From positions 1 through 39,615 of the forward strand of contig CALMMG010000052.1 of NCBI GenBank assembly GCA_937868185.1: a stretch of 39,615 bases of DNA, given 5' to 3'. The DNA comes from an uncultured Pseudomonadota bacterium (GTDB taxonomy: Bacteria; Desulfobacterota; Desulfobulbia; Desulfobulbales; Desulfurivibrionaceae). Below the pieces are notes generated by a model, which saw nothing but the letters and a program-made list of their open reading frames with translations, was not told the DNA's origin and ran no database searches. Of this stretch, positions 1 to 7,817 are shown piece after piece. The translations under genes and the position numbers were made by a program. Numbering within the stretch: position 1 is the stretch's first letter; each line of letters begins with the position of its first letter.

Positions 1-188
1 TAACGATCCATGTAGCTGTTGTAAGCGGCGGAAACGCCGTTCATGTCATTGACAACGGATTTGATCCGGGCGTTTTCTATCATTTCCTGTCCCTTCAGCA
101 CACCGCCTAACAGCAAGCCGATGATGACCAGCACGATGGCGATTTCCACCAGGGTAAAGCCTGATTGGTTACTTTTAATGTCTTGCAT
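1..188 (-). CDS. Type IV prepilin, N-terminal part (runs off window edge)
   Basis: This is the first 62 codons of a type IV prepilin whose C-terminal part lies outside the window. The leader is MQDIKSNQSG, cleaved before FTLVEIAIVLVIIGLLLGG; Glu at mature position +5 is present, followed by a hydrophobic helix of about 20 residues and then the polar helix GQEMIENARIKSVVNDM. The ATG at 188 is preceded by a good Shine-Dalgarno (GAGGAG). It sits downstream of the two-component genes, separated by a 79-bp gap that holds a plausible promoter, so it may be transcribed separately and could be the major pilin of the downstream (A) cluster. The class is certain from the leader; which subunit it is cannot be told from the fragment. 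Confidence 0.9.
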   Translation of the reverse strand, partial: MQDIKSNQSGFTLVEIAIVLVIIGLLLGGVLKGQEMIENARIKSVVNDMNGVSAAYNSYMDR

Positions 189-234
189 GGCGCTCCTCTT
201 GAATTAAATTCAGATCCTTAATACACATGCTAAC

Positions 235-262
235 ACTGTATCATGGCGAGATTTCTTGGCAA
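235..262 (-). promoter_or_regulatory. Candidate sigma70 promoter upstream of the 1-188 prepilin
   Basis: In the 79-bp gap between the kinase stop (268) and the pilin start (188), the minus strand reads TTGCCA (257-262), a 16-nt spacer, then TACAGT (235-240). The match is 4-5 of 6 at -35 and 4 of 6 at -10. A second possibility is an extended -10 (TGTGTATTAA) a little nearer the gene. An 11-bp palindrome GAATTAAATTC lies at 201-211, between promoter and SD. All of this is pattern matching only. Confidence 0.35.
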
Positions 263-267
263 TATGT

Positions 268-1359
268 CTATTTTTTATACATGTGCCCGCCATTGATGAT
301 TTCTCCCGGCAGGCTGACCCGGAATTGCAGCAGCCGGTTGTGTGTTTGCTGCACCCCCAGTTTCCCCCCCTGCATTTCAAGCAACTGTTTGGCTTGATAC
401 AGCCCGATTCCGAGCCCATCCGGGGTGCTGCTCCAGAAGGGTTCGAACAATCGCTCCACCGGGATGTCGGGCGGCGTATGCTGTGACTCGAAGGTGATAT
501 CCACCCCCTCGCCGTTTTTTGCAATCTCGATAAGGAGTAATGGTCGTGCGCTGTTCCCAGGTTGTGAGAAATCGTTGTAGTTTTTCAGGATATTGTCCAG
601 CACGCTGTCGAGGGTGTGCTCCGGCGCAAGTATATCGGCCGAGCCCTGGATTTCACAATCAAGACGGTGCAGATGGCACAGTTGTTCGATTTCGTCCTGC
701 AACCGATACGGCCGCAACGGGTTGTTTTGGGGTTGCCCGCCTTGGAGGGTGCGCACGATGCGGTCGGCACGATCGCGGATCAGCGGGGTGGCGGTGCGTA
801 GGTATTTCAGCACCTGCTCTTCGCTGCCAACGGGTGTGGCTTGAAGCTGGTCTGCCGTGAGTTGGATGAACTGGGCAATGTTCTTTATGTCGTGCTGTAA
901 AAACAGGTTGAGCTTGGCCATCTGAGCAAGGGCGGCATGGGTGGCGCCGGTCTTGATCAGCATGTCGGTGCGTAGTAGCAGCAGGAAGGTCTCGATCAGG
1001 CTTTCGTTGAAATAGCGTTGCTCGCCTTGGCGGCTTTTTTGGTAGAAGGTGACGGCAAGCTCCATTTCCTCTGCCTGGAGTTTCCGGGTGAGTCCTTGTC
1101 CGTTTTGTTGCCCATCATGTCCTTCGACCGGAATCCCGAACCAGTCCAGTTTCCAGGAAAAGCCTTGCAGCCCCGCATGGGAAAGGGGTGCCCAGGCGGT
1201 GCGCAGGAAGGCCAGGGTGTCGAAGTCAAGCTGTTCATTCAGCCGGATCAAGGCAAGATTAAGCCGGCTAATCCGGCGGGCCAGGCGCCACAGGTAGAAC
1301 AGCACCGCGCCGATGGTGCTGCCGACCAGGATCAGGTAGGGGTAGATATGTTCAATCAT
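268..1359 (-). CDS. Sensor histidine kinase, membrane-anchored
   Basis: A 363-aa histidine kinase with one N-terminal membrane segment (about residues 8-25), a linker of about 125 residues without a recognisable sensor domain, a dimerisation/phosphoacceptor helix with LQHDIKN (His156), and a C-terminal HATPase domain with N-box DNILKNYNDFS (255-264) and G-box DGLGIGLYQAKQLLE (314-328). The H-x-x-K-N form of the H-box resembles the PrsK-type kinases that accompany PEP-CTERM/exosortase loci, but this protein is far shorter and lacks their multi-span N-terminus and GAF domain. The usual G1 motif (DxGxG) is degenerate (KNGEG). It overlaps the response regulator gene by 8 nt, so the two are surely co-translated partners. 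A role controlling the flanking pilus genes is inferred from position. Confidence 0.9.
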   Translation of the reverse strand: MIEHIYPYLILVGSTIGAVLFYLWRLARRISRLNLALIRLNEQLDFDTLAFLRTAWAPLSHAGLQGFSWKLDWFGIPVEGHDGQQNGQGLTRKLQAEEMELAVTFYQKSRQGEQRYFNESLIETFLLLLRTDMLIKTGATHAALAQMAKLNLFLQHDIKNIAQFIQLTADQLQATPVGSEEQVLKYLRTATPLIRDRADRIVRTLQGGQPQNNPLRPYRLQDEIEQLCHLHRLDCEIQGSADILAPEHTLDSVLDNILKNYNDFSQPGNSARPLLLIEIAKNGEGVDITFESQHTPPDIPVERLFEPFWSSTPDGLGIGLYQAKQLLEMQGGKLGVQQTHNRLLQFRVSLPGEIINGGHMYKK

Positions 1360-1963
1360 TTCGCTGGATACCGAATTTTTTCAGGAAGTAGTAGATGTTT
1401 TCGCGTTTTACGCCGAGGCGTTTGGCGCTTTGGTAAACATTAAAGCCGGTGTCCTTGAGCACCTGCCGCACCAACCGCTCTTCCGCATCGCTGCCCACGC
1501 CTTTCAATCCTTCGCTGAGTTGGGCGTTGAGGACGATGCGGGTGATGCCTTCACAGTACAATTCGCGCTCTTTCTGCTGGAATAGCTGGGCTCGCTTCAC
1601 CGCGCCCAGAATGGTTTCTGCGGTGGCGGGCTTGGCAAGAAAGTCGAAGGCGCCTTCACGGATCGCCGCTAGCGCAGCAGCCTCCTGATCCTGACCAGTA
1701 AGTACGATCACTTTCACCGGTAGCATTGCTGCCTGGATCTCCTTCAAGGTCTGGATGCCTTCCGTAATCTGATGGGTAAACGGCGGTAATCCCAGGTCGA
1801 GGATCACCACTTCAATGCCCGGGTCGGTTTGCAGCTGTGCGAGTGCGTCATTGCGCTGTCCGGCCTCGGCCACATGGAAGCCGTTCAGTTCGAGAATGCC
1901 GCGCAGCATGGTGCGCAGGGCTAGATCATCTTCGACCAGCAGGATTTGGTTCTGAGTCGTCAT
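1352..1963 (-). CDS. Response regulator, receiver plus Fis-type HTH
   Basis: A 203-aa response regulator. The receiver domain (about 5-125) has the acidic pair E11/D12/D13, phosphoacceptor Asp56 in VVILDLGLP, Thr89 and Lys111. A short linker leads to a Fis-type helix-turn-helix (about 161-200) with AKRLGVKRENIYYFLKKFGI. The stretch after the phospho-Asp, DLGLPPFTHQITEGIQTLKE, is like PrsR-family receivers, but there is no AAA+ sigma54-activation domain between receiver and HTH; the layout is instead that of RegA/ActR-type regulators. It would therefore act as an ordinary DNA-binding activator or repressor. The upstream gene's TAA overlaps its ATG (TAATG) and its 3' end overlaps the kinase gene. 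Regulation of pilus genes is inferred from location. Confidence 0.9.
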   Translation of the reverse strand: MTTQNQILLVEDDLALRTMLRGILELNGFHVAEAGQRNDALAQLQTDPGIEVVILDLGLPPFTHQITEGIQTLKEIQAAMLPVKVIVLTGQDQEAAALAAIREGAFDFLAKPATAETILGAVKRAQLFQQKERELYCEGITRIVLNAQLSEGLKGVGSDAEERLVRQVLKDTGFNVYQSAKRLGVKRENIYYFLKKFGIQRND

Positions 1964-2673
1964 TACCTTGCTTGTGCCTTTGTTTCCATTTCCTTGAGGC
2001 GTCCCTCGAGGAAGCGTATTTCATGCGGGTCGGTGATTTTTCCGCTTTCCAGCAGGCCACCGATCAGCACCTTGGCGCTTTCCAGCTCATCCATGTCTTC
2101 CAGGATAAAGATTTCCATCTGCTTCGCCCAGAGCGGCACCTCGCTGCCGGTGGCGTATAGGCGGATGGCCCGGGCGTATTTACGCGCCAGGGTCAGGTCC
2201 TTGAGCCGGTGTTTGGCAATGACTGCGGCATGCGCCAACCATGGCCAGCGGCGGTTGGGGTCGTCGAGAAATTTTTGGTACACGAAATCCAGCATCTGCC
2301 GCTGGCGGGGCTCATCCGATACTTCGCCATAGATGTTGCTGGCCACAAGCAGCGGGTATTGGCCCGGTGGGTCGAGTTCCAGTATCCGTGCCAACCATTC
2401 CTGTACTCGGACGTAATCCAGGTTGCGGAACGGGATGCTGATGCCGGGCTGTTTATCGAAGGCCTGCACATAGAGCATCAGCGCCTTGGCCAGCGCAATC
2501 GGCTCGCCGAAGCTGGCGATTCGCAGGGCGGATAGGGAGGGCGGTTGAGGTAAGTCTTCTGCCTTGGCAAGCCTCGGCGGCTGGCTGGAATGCCAGGCTA
2601 TTTGCAGGCCCAGGGCAAAGAGCAACAACAGCAGGGCGGGTTTGGGGACGGTGGCAACAGGACGTTCGCGCAT
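1963..2673 (-). CDS. Single-TM protein with helical (TPR-like) C-terminal part, ABC-associated
   Basis: A 236-aa protein not assigned to a named family. A short basic N-terminus is followed by one hydrophobic segment (about 11-27, PALLLLLFALGLQIAW) and then about 200 residues of helical, charged sequence with a TPR-like look (for example YLLARILELD-type helices, RKYARAIRLYA, AKVLIGGLLESG). The ATG at 2673 was chosen because it lies 1 nt after the permease stop; the longer open frame upstream is only the shadow of the permease. It overlaps the response regulator start by 1 nt. By position it corresponds to the third, non-canonical member of the Myxococcus PilG-PilH-PilI set (ABC ATPase, permease, accessory protein), but I see no sequence basis strong enough to name it PilG. 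Confidence 0.75.
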   Translation of the reverse strand: MRERPVATVPKPALLLLLFALGLQIAWHSSQPPRLAKAEDLPQPPSLSALRIASFGEPIALAKALMLYVQAFDKQPGISIPFRNLDYVRVQEWLARILELDPPGQYPLLVASNIYGEVSDEPRQRQMLDFVYQKFLDDPNRRWPWLAHAAVIAKHRLKDLTLARKYARAIRLYATGSEVPLWAKQMEIFILEDMDELESAKVLIGGLLESGKITDPHEIRFLEGRLKEMETKAQAR

Positions 2674-2674
2674 G

Positions 2675-3442
2675 TTACAGGTTCTTGCGGTAGAGGTCGA
2701 ACAACGCCGCCCCTGCCAGCAAGGCGAGGTAGATGGCGGTTTGCGCCAGCAGCGGGGGCAGGGTAGCCCAGGTGCCGTTGTGATAAACCAGCCACTCGGT
2801 GCGGGCAAAGTCGTCTAGGCGTGGCAGCAAAGTGGCAATGGTATCGATGACAAAGTTAATCACTTTCTGCGACAGGGTGTTCTCGCTTAAAGGGCCTTTC
2901 CCGATCAACTGGAAAGCTGCGATGGAACGCGAGAGCAGGTAGAACGCCATGACGGCGCTTAAGGAAGCCATGATCTGGTTGAAGGTTAGAACGCACAGCA
3001 GGCTGAAAGCTGCGATGATCCAGAGCTCACTCAGGAGGGAGAGCGTCCAGAGAGCGGCCTGGGCGGGCGGGGTGAAGAAAAGTGTGAGCAGGCCGAAGAG
3101 TAGCGCAGGCACCAAGGCGAGTGCCGCAAATCCGGTCAGTTTGCCCAGCAGGTAGCCGGCGCGAGGCAGCGGCAGGGCCAAGACCAGCTCCAGCCCCTTG
3201 TCGTTCAACTCCCGTACCATGCTGGTCACAACAAAGGTGGCGAGGAGAAAGGCTGCGGAGAAACGCAGGAAGGCCGCCAGCAGCGCGACCTGAACTTGCC
3301 GGCTCTCGGTGATGGCGATTGCCCCCAGAAAGCCGCTGATTCCAATGCCGGCCAGGGCAACCAGCACCACCAGCCACATCAGGCGGTTGCGCAAAGCTTC
3401 GAGCAGGGTATAAAAGGCAATGGTTCTGGCTTGTTTGATCAT
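2675..3442 (-). CDS. ABC-2 type transporter permease
   Basis: A 255-aa polytopic membrane protein of the ABC-2 permease type, with about six hydrophobic spans: near residues 20-45, 55-75, 105-130, 140-160, 165-185 and 230-248. The N-terminus IKQARTIAFYTLLEALRNRL is a typical cytoplasmic amphipathic start for this family, and the first loop carries LNDKGLELVLALPLPRAGYL, also typical. The start at 3442 makes an ATGA overlap with the upstream gene. No ATPase gene is adjacent; the only one in the run is at 17125-17841, about 14 kb upstream in the same direction. Within pilus loci, an ABC ATPase plus permease recalls PilH-PilI of Myxococcus xanthus, which are needed for pilus export. The substrate is unknown. 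Confidence 0.85.
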   Translation of the reverse strand: MIKQARTIAFYTLLEALRNRLMWLVVLVALAGIGISGFLGAIAITESRQVQVALLAAFLRFSAAFLLATFVVTSMVRELNDKGLELVLALPLPRAGYLLGKLTGFAALALVPALLFGLLTLFFTPPAQAALWTLSLLSELWIIAAFSLLCVLTFNQIMASLSAVMAFYLLSRSIAAFQLIGKGPLSENTLSQKVINFVIDTIATLLPRLDDFARTEWLVYHNGTWATLPPLLAQTAIYLALLAGAALFDLYRKNL

Positions 3443-3660
3443 GGCTCTGCTCGTTGATAAAAAAATGCGGCGATCCACAACACGGCGCCGATGATTACCT
3501 CCACCAAACCAATAATGGTCAGTTTTACGGTAATTGGGGATTCTGTCTCTGGGGGGATAGAAACAAGCCCGTAGCTAAATAGAACCATTCCGGCCATGGA
3601 CCATATGATGACTTTTCTGATGGGCAGCTTGCGTTTTTTTGGGTGAGATATGTCGGCCAT
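3439..3660 (-). CDS. Small two-TM membrane protein of unknown function
   Basis: A 73-aa protein: a basic N-terminus (HPKKRKLPIRK), a first membrane segment (about 19-37), a short loop with PPETESPITVK, and a second membrane segment (about 47-68) ending FFYQRAEP. The ATG at 3660 lies 1 nt after the prepilin stop, and the TGA overlaps the permease start (ATGA), so it is translationally coupled on both sides. I do not recognise a family. It could be a small partner of the ABC permease or of the pilus platform; that is only positional inference. Confidence 0.7.
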   Translation of the reverse strand: MADISHPKKRKLPIRKVIIWSMAGMVLFSYGLVSIPPETESPITVKLTIIGLVEVIIGAVLWIAAFFYQRAEP

Positions 3661-3661
3661 G

Positions 3662-4408
3662 TCAGGGTAAGGTCCCGGCTGCAATCATGCGGCTAAACAG
3701 AGTGTTGACGGAAATCCAGGTAACGATGTCGTCGAACTCGCCATTGGCTGCGGTTGAAGTGGCTGGGGTGTGGTTAATAAAGACCTGATCGTTGTTAGCG
3801 CTGCTGGGATTTGGGTTGGCAGCTTCATCTATGCCTGTTGCGGCAACGCCAGCGTTTTTCCCCAGAGAATAAATAACCACCGGTGCATTGCTGGTCCGAG
3901 TATTGGCGGCGGCTCCTCCGCAGGTAGTGGCGGTGATAGCTGTGGCGCTGGCACAAACGGATAAGTTGGGGGTGAGTGTCCCCATGCCGGTTGCCCTCAT
4001 GCCCCCCGCTGTTGTGAAGGCTGAACCGTTGGCGGTGGTAACGGCATAGTGGATGGGGTTGTTCCATGCATCAATGGCCAGGCCCGCATTATTAATGGGG
4101 GACAATCCTAAAGTGACGGCAGGGAGAAACCCGTTGTAGGGATTGGTGCACACCCCTCCGCCAACTGGGTTTTCTAGCCCATTCGAGGCGGCGGTCGCGG
4201 GACAAGGTAAGCGTCCGTTGGCAGCGGCATAACCGAGCAGCGCTTCTTTGATCTGTTCCAGATATTTCTCGGTTTCTGAAATTCGTTTCTGTTCCATCTG
4301 GGTGGCGATCGGCATCAACAGTCCGCCGAGAAGCAGGCCGACGATGACCAGCACGATAGCCATCTCGACCAGGGTGAAACCGGATGTTTTATGGTAGCTC
4401 GACTTCAT
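3662..4408 (-). CDS. Type IV prepilin with about 210-residue globular domain
   Basis: A 248-aa prepilin. The leader MKSSYHKTSG is cleaved before FTLVEMAIVLVIVGLLLGGL; Glu+5 is present. After the helix comes a Gly/Ala/Thr-rich globular domain with cysteines at CPAT, GGGVCTN, SVCAS and TTCGG, which could form two disulfides, ending GEFDDIVTWISVNTLFSRMI. The frame is open further upstream to 4441, but the ATG at 4408 gives the normal short leader and has GAAGG at SD distance. It follows the large lectin-bearing prepilin by 50 nt. The two genes share the motif KEALLGYAA / KEALIGYAA after the hydrophobic helix, so they are related and probably assemble together. Size suggests a minor or adaptor pilin rather than a major subunit. 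Confidence 0.88.
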   Translation of the reverse strand: MKSSYHKTSGFTLVEMAIVLVIVGLLLGGLLMPIATQMEQKRISETEKYLEQIKEALLGYAAANGRLPCPATAASNGLENPVGGGVCTNPYNGFLPAVTLGLSPINNAGLAIDAWNNPIHYAVTTANGSAFTTAGGMRATGMGTLTPNLSVCASATAITATTCGGAAANTRTSNAPVVIYSLGKNAGVAATGIDEAANPNPSSANNDQVFINHTPATSTAANGEFDDIVTWISVNTLFSRMIAAGTLP

Positions 4409-4458
4409 AGTCATACCTTCATTGCGGGGCGAGATGGTCATGGTTGCTTGACCTTAAG

Positions 4459-6666
4459 TTATTCACTACGCAGCTGGAAATTTTGGATGGTGACTCCCTG
4501 TCTTGCGGCTCCGGAACGGAAGCCGCCGGTGAAGCCGAAATAAAACGAGTTCAGTTCCGTGTCGAGGTCGATGCAACGGTTGATGGTGGGTGTTTTCGCG
4601 GTACGATCCAAATCAACGATTATATCGTCGCAGTCCGTGCAATCTACCCAGGCGGTGATGCGGGCATAGGTGTTGGGTGCTAAATGATGTGCCGGGTCGC
4701 AGGTAGAACAAGTGGAATTGCAGCCGGTGTGGATTTCGATGCGCTGGTTGTGATCTAAGGGGCTTGGTGATTCCTCGAATTTGTTGGCCGGGGCATGGCG
4801 ACAGCCAGGGGCGGTGCCATTACAGGCGGTGGAGAGATAACCGTTGTTGCCTGGAGGAGTGGGGCTGCCGCCATGGATGAGGTTGCCGTAGGCCATGATG
4901 GCAGTGTGATTTTCGTTCGGGTCGGCATTGCCGGCGTCCTTGTGCACATCGGTTTCAAAGATGAAAGACTTGAGTCCCCACGGATCTCCCAGGCCAACGG
5001 GGACACCGGGGGATAGTGCGCCCATGTCAGCCTCGCGCCCGCAGACGCCGGACGGGGGGCCAATGTCGTTGCGCACCATTTGAAAGGTGAAGCCGTTCCC
5101 CCGGTCGGTGCCGCTTCCCGTGAGCGCGAAGGTGTCGGCAAAGGAAAATTTGTAGTCATAATAGGCGCGCACAATCTTGCCGGCGAGTGGGATGGTGTTG
5201 GGGAACCAGAAACAGCCGCCAGAAGTGCCGGCGGCATCGGCAACGGTTACTGTTTTATCGGTGGCATTGGTGGTGACACCGACGCCAGCGGGAACAAAGC
5301 TGGCAAAGTTGGCGGCAAATGATTTCTGTGTGGCGGTAACTGTAGTAATGCCGGCCCATACATCCTGTGTAGGCGCTGTGGGGGAGTATGCCAATGGTAC
5401 ACCCGCGAAGGTGGTTGCGCCAGGAGGAGTGAAGGCCGTAAGAGCATTTTCCAGGTAGTTGGCCCAGGTGTTCTTTTGTGCATTGGTTGCTCTAGTCTGC
5501 GTATTGCTGCGTTCGCCGGGAAAGATAACCACCCCTCTGTAACTTACGCCATTCACTGTCAGGCAGTTTCCGCCAGAAGTACATTTCGCATACAGCAGGT
5601 TGTCCTGCCAGTTCTTTAAAGATTTTGTTGTCAAGGCTGATGCCGGTACCCGTCCGATCTCAAGGCTGCCGACAGTTGTGCCTCCCGAGGTTTCGGTTGG
5701 TACTGGGTTGGTGAAATCTATAGTTGCGGGCGCAGGAAAGGCAAGGCCAAGATTATTCTTAGCGAGATTTAATAAATTTTCATCTACGAATGTTTTGAAA
5801 TCGCTGCGTCTTCTGATGGTCCTGAAGAGGTCGTCTGGGGTAATGGCCAAGAGCCTGTCATTGATCAGCGTATTTTGGGCGGCATCGGAAACTGGTCCGA
5901 TCGCCAGCGCCTTGGGGGAGGCAAAGAGATAAGTGCCGGTCGCATTGTTGGTGCCGGTGAAATAGTTGACGATGCTGTTGATTAGCGGATTGGCTGTAAA
6001 AGTATCCAGGTAATTGCGTGTGTTGTAATTGCCCCCGCATTCGGTCACGGTGTCCACTGCGGAGGTCGTCCTGCTCTGGCCAGTCAATATGGCGCCGGGA
6101 GCGAAGATCACGGCGGCTGGCCTCTGGTGGTAATTGGTCCCTATTGTGTTGATGGTGCCGCCTGGTGTGCCATCGGAAGAAAATGTGTCGAATTGCCCCA
6201 ACATATCCCAGTTCATGAAGGCGGTTTGCTGGACGTTTTGGTAGGCGCCGGAAACGGCAAGCCAGAGGCATTCTCCTTGGCTGTCGCGCAAAGCAGGAAG
6301 ACCAAGGGTTCTCCATGGCAGTCTGCCGATGACGGTCATGTTTTTGGCGTTCCCTGTGAAATTACCCGCGGCATTGCCTTCTTCGGGCGTTCCATTGCGG
6401 GAAGAGCCCAGGTCCGGCAGGGGTAAATAGCCGAAGACCTCATTGGTGTGAGTATCCCGATAGGTTGCCGCATACCCGATTAACGCCTCTTTTGCCTTAG
6501 CCAGCGTCGCTGAAGTAACCTTATCCTTCCCGATCTGTAAATTGGCCTTGTTGAGTGCGGAAACCAGCAGGATTGCTGCGCCGATTCCAATGATGGTGAG
6601 GATAATAAGCAGGGCGGAGCCGCGTTCTCCGTGGGGCGGGTGTTCAGGCTGGTCGGGTGCGGTCAT
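4459..6666 (-). CDS. Prepilin-like protein with C-terminal L-type lectin domain (candidate tip adhesin)
   Basis: A 735-aa protein. The N-terminus has a prepilin-type leader ending GERG (about residue 16), followed by SALLIILTIIGIGAAILLV; there is no Glu at +5, as in GspK/PilX-type tip subunits. Residues about 55-460 form a large unassigned domain with Cys at 133, 210, 362 and 368. Residues about 475-733 look like an L-type (legume/ConA-like) lectin: GNGFTFQMVRND (about 523-534), SFIFETDVHKDAGNADPNEN (567-586) followed by HTAIM, and FYFGFTGGFRSGAARQGVTI (708-727) then QNFQL. The Asp/Asn-rich DPNENH segment fits the metal-binding loop of that fold. A run of Cys at 649, 653, 656, 676 and 679 is unusual for such lectins and may form disulfides. 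SD AGGGA precedes the ATG at 6666. Inferred role: carbohydrate-binding subunit at the pilus tip. Confidence 0.8.
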   Translation of the reverse strand: MTAPDQPEHPPHGERGSALLIILTIIGIGAAILLVSALNKANLQIGKDKVTSATLAKAKEALIGYAATYRDTHTNEVFGYLPLPDLGSSRNGTPEEGNAAGNFTGNAKNMTVIGRLPWRTLGLPALRDSQGECLWLAVSGAYQNVQQTAFMNWDMLGQFDTFSSDGTPGGTINTIGTNYHQRPAAVIFAPGAILTGQSRTTSAVDTVTECGGNYNTRNYLDTFTANPLINSIVNYFTGTNNATGTYLFASPKALAIGPVSDAAQNTLINDRLLAITPDDLFRTIRRRSDFKTFVDENLLNLAKNNLGLAFPAPATIDFTNPVPTETSGGTTVGSLEIGRVPASALTTKSLKNWQDNLLYAKCTSGGNCLTVNGVSYRGVVIFPGERSNTQTRATNAQKNTWANYLENALTAFTPPGATTFAGVPLAYSPTAPTQDVWAGITTVTATQKSFAANFASFVPAGVGVTTNATDKTVTVADAAGTSGGCFWFPNTIPLAGKIVRAYYDYKFSFADTFALTGSGTDRGNGFTFQMVRNDIGPPSGVCGREADMGALSPGVPVGLGDPWGLKSFIFETDVHKDAGNADPNENHTAIMAYGNLIHGGSPTPPGNNGYLSTACNGTAPGCRHAPANKFEESPSPLDHNQRIEIHTGCNSTCSTCDPAHHLAPNTYARITAWVDCTDCDDIIVDLDRTAKTPTINRCIDLDTELNSFYFGFTGGFRSGAARQGVTIQNFQLRSE

Positions 6667-6675
6667 GGACTTTCC

Positions 6676-7110
6676 CTATTTTAAGGCTTCGGCGGGTAAA
6701 GGGGCGGCTGTATCTTCGTAACCCTCACGGACCTGGCCCTTGGTGGTGTCAAAGGTTTGTCCCGGTTTCAGGCGAATTTGTTTGCCGGAAGGGAGTTGCA
6801 GGGGCACGACGGGCGATTTGGCGGTCGATTTCAGCACGGTGACGGGCTGCATTTCGTTTTCGCGTTGCGGCATCTGGTTGACCCAGGCGGTTGTTTTGCC
6901 ACCGCTACGCCGGACGATGCCATTCAGGGTGACTTGTTCGGATGGCGTCTGTCCGATTTGGGTATAGTCAAGGGTATTGGTGTTGCGCATTTGGTCGAAC
7001 TTGGCCCGTTCAGCGGGGCTGAAAAATAGACGACCGATAGGTTCTGCACCGGCACAGGCAGTGTGGCTGAGTAGAAAAAAGGCTGTTAGCAGAACGGTTA
7101 AGCGTACCAT
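6676..7110 (-). CDS. Exported PilP/MshK-like pilus assembly protein
   Basis: A 144-aa protein with a Sec signal peptide (MVRLTVLLTAFFLLSHTACA, cleavage probably just after). The mature part starts with RLFFSPAERAKFDQMR, then a central core of LNGIVRRSGGKTTAWVNQ, and a basic LPSGKQIRLKPGQTFD segment near the end. The core 'LNGIVxR..G..TAWVN' matches the small beta-domain of GspC/PilP/MshK proteins that link the inner-membrane complex to the secretin; by position, directly after the PilO-like gene, it is the equivalent. The Cys in the signal does not sit in a proper lipobox, so it is probably soluble in the periplasm. The family name is an inference from short motifs and gene order. Confidence 0.65.
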   Translation of the reverse strand: MVRLTVLLTAFFLLSHTACAGAEPIGRLFFSPAERAKFDQMRNTNTLDYTQIGQTPSEQVTLNGIVRRSGGKTTAWVNQMPQRENEMQPVTVLKSTAKSPVVPLQLPSGKQIRLKPGQTFDTTKGQVREGYEDTAAPLPAEALK

Positions 7111-7122
7111 GTCATCCCGCTT

Positions 7123-7815
7123 TTATTGGTTGTCCAGCTGGGGGGATTCATTCTGACTGACTGTCCGTGCGCCAAGGGTCAGCCAGTACAAGGTGCACTC
7201 GCCAGTAAGACTGGCTGTTTGTAGTGCTTCTGCCGTGGTGTCGATTCGTTTGAGTGTACAGGCTTGAACAGTATAAAGCCCTTTAGTTCTCAAGTCATCC
7301 AGGAAATTGAGCAGATCCCCCTCATGCAGGAGGTTCATTTTTAGTTCTATTTTGCTGCCGCGCAACTCCAGCTCGTCCATTGCTACCTCGGGGTCGATCT
7401 GAAAAATCTGCTGGGCAGCAATTTCGTAAGTGACAGGGAAAAGTTTCCGGTTTTCCCGGATAGACTTAATATGGGTTATCAAATCGAGGCGTTTTTCTTC
7501 GCCAACGAATCCGCTTTTTCGCAATTGCAGGTACTTCTCCTGATAATCCTGGATTTCCTGTTTGTCGTTTTCAACCTGACGGCGGTTGGTAAGAGCCTCG
7601 CTCCGTTGTGCCTGGATTAGGGTCATGCCCTCCTGCTGCTTGGTCAGAAAGGCTTTGCCTGCGCCGATCAGTGTCACGCTCGATAACAGGCTTGCGACGA
7701 GGACAATGAGCGCTTTGCGGATGAGCGGAAAATCATCCTTCAGGAAAGAACGCTTGGCCGGTGCGTTCTTATCCTTTGTCGGATCTTGAGGGAGGTTAGA
7801 TTTGCTTTGGGCCAT
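7123..7815 (-). CDS. PilO/MshJ-like alignment protein
   Basis: A 230-aa bitopic protein. The cytoplasmic N-terminus is basic and proline/lysine-rich (about 1-32); one membrane segment spans about 35-56; a coiled-coil follows (about 60-105, rich in Q, E, K), then a small alpha/beta domain (about 115-215) of the ferredoxin-like type found in PilO/GspM, including VAMDELELRGSKIELKMNLL and LLNFLDDLRTKGLY. The start at 7815 has GGAGAGC at SD distance and lies 2 nt after the upstream gene. It would sit in the inner membrane as part of the PilM-N-O alignment subcomplex. Assignment rests on topology, coiled-coil and order rather than on strong motif conservation. Confidence 0.75.
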   Translation of the reverse strand: MAQSKSNLPQDPTKDKNAPAKRSFLKDDFPLIRKALIVLVASLLSSVTLIGAGKAFLTKQQEGMTLIQAQRSEALTNRRQVENDKQEIQDYQEKYLQLRKSGFVGEEKRLDLITHIKSIRENRKLFPVTYEIAAQQIFQIDPEVAMDELELRGSKIELKMNLLHEGDLLNFLDDLRTKGLYTVQACTLKRIDTTAEALQTASLTGECTLYWLTLGARTVSQNESPQLDNQ

Positions 7816-7817
7816 TT

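Noticed and set aside
268-1963. PEP-CTERM/exosortase locus, suggested by the PrsK/PrsR-like pair
   Set aside because: No exosortase, no PEP-CTERM tail on any protein and a regulator without AAA+ domain; the context is pili.
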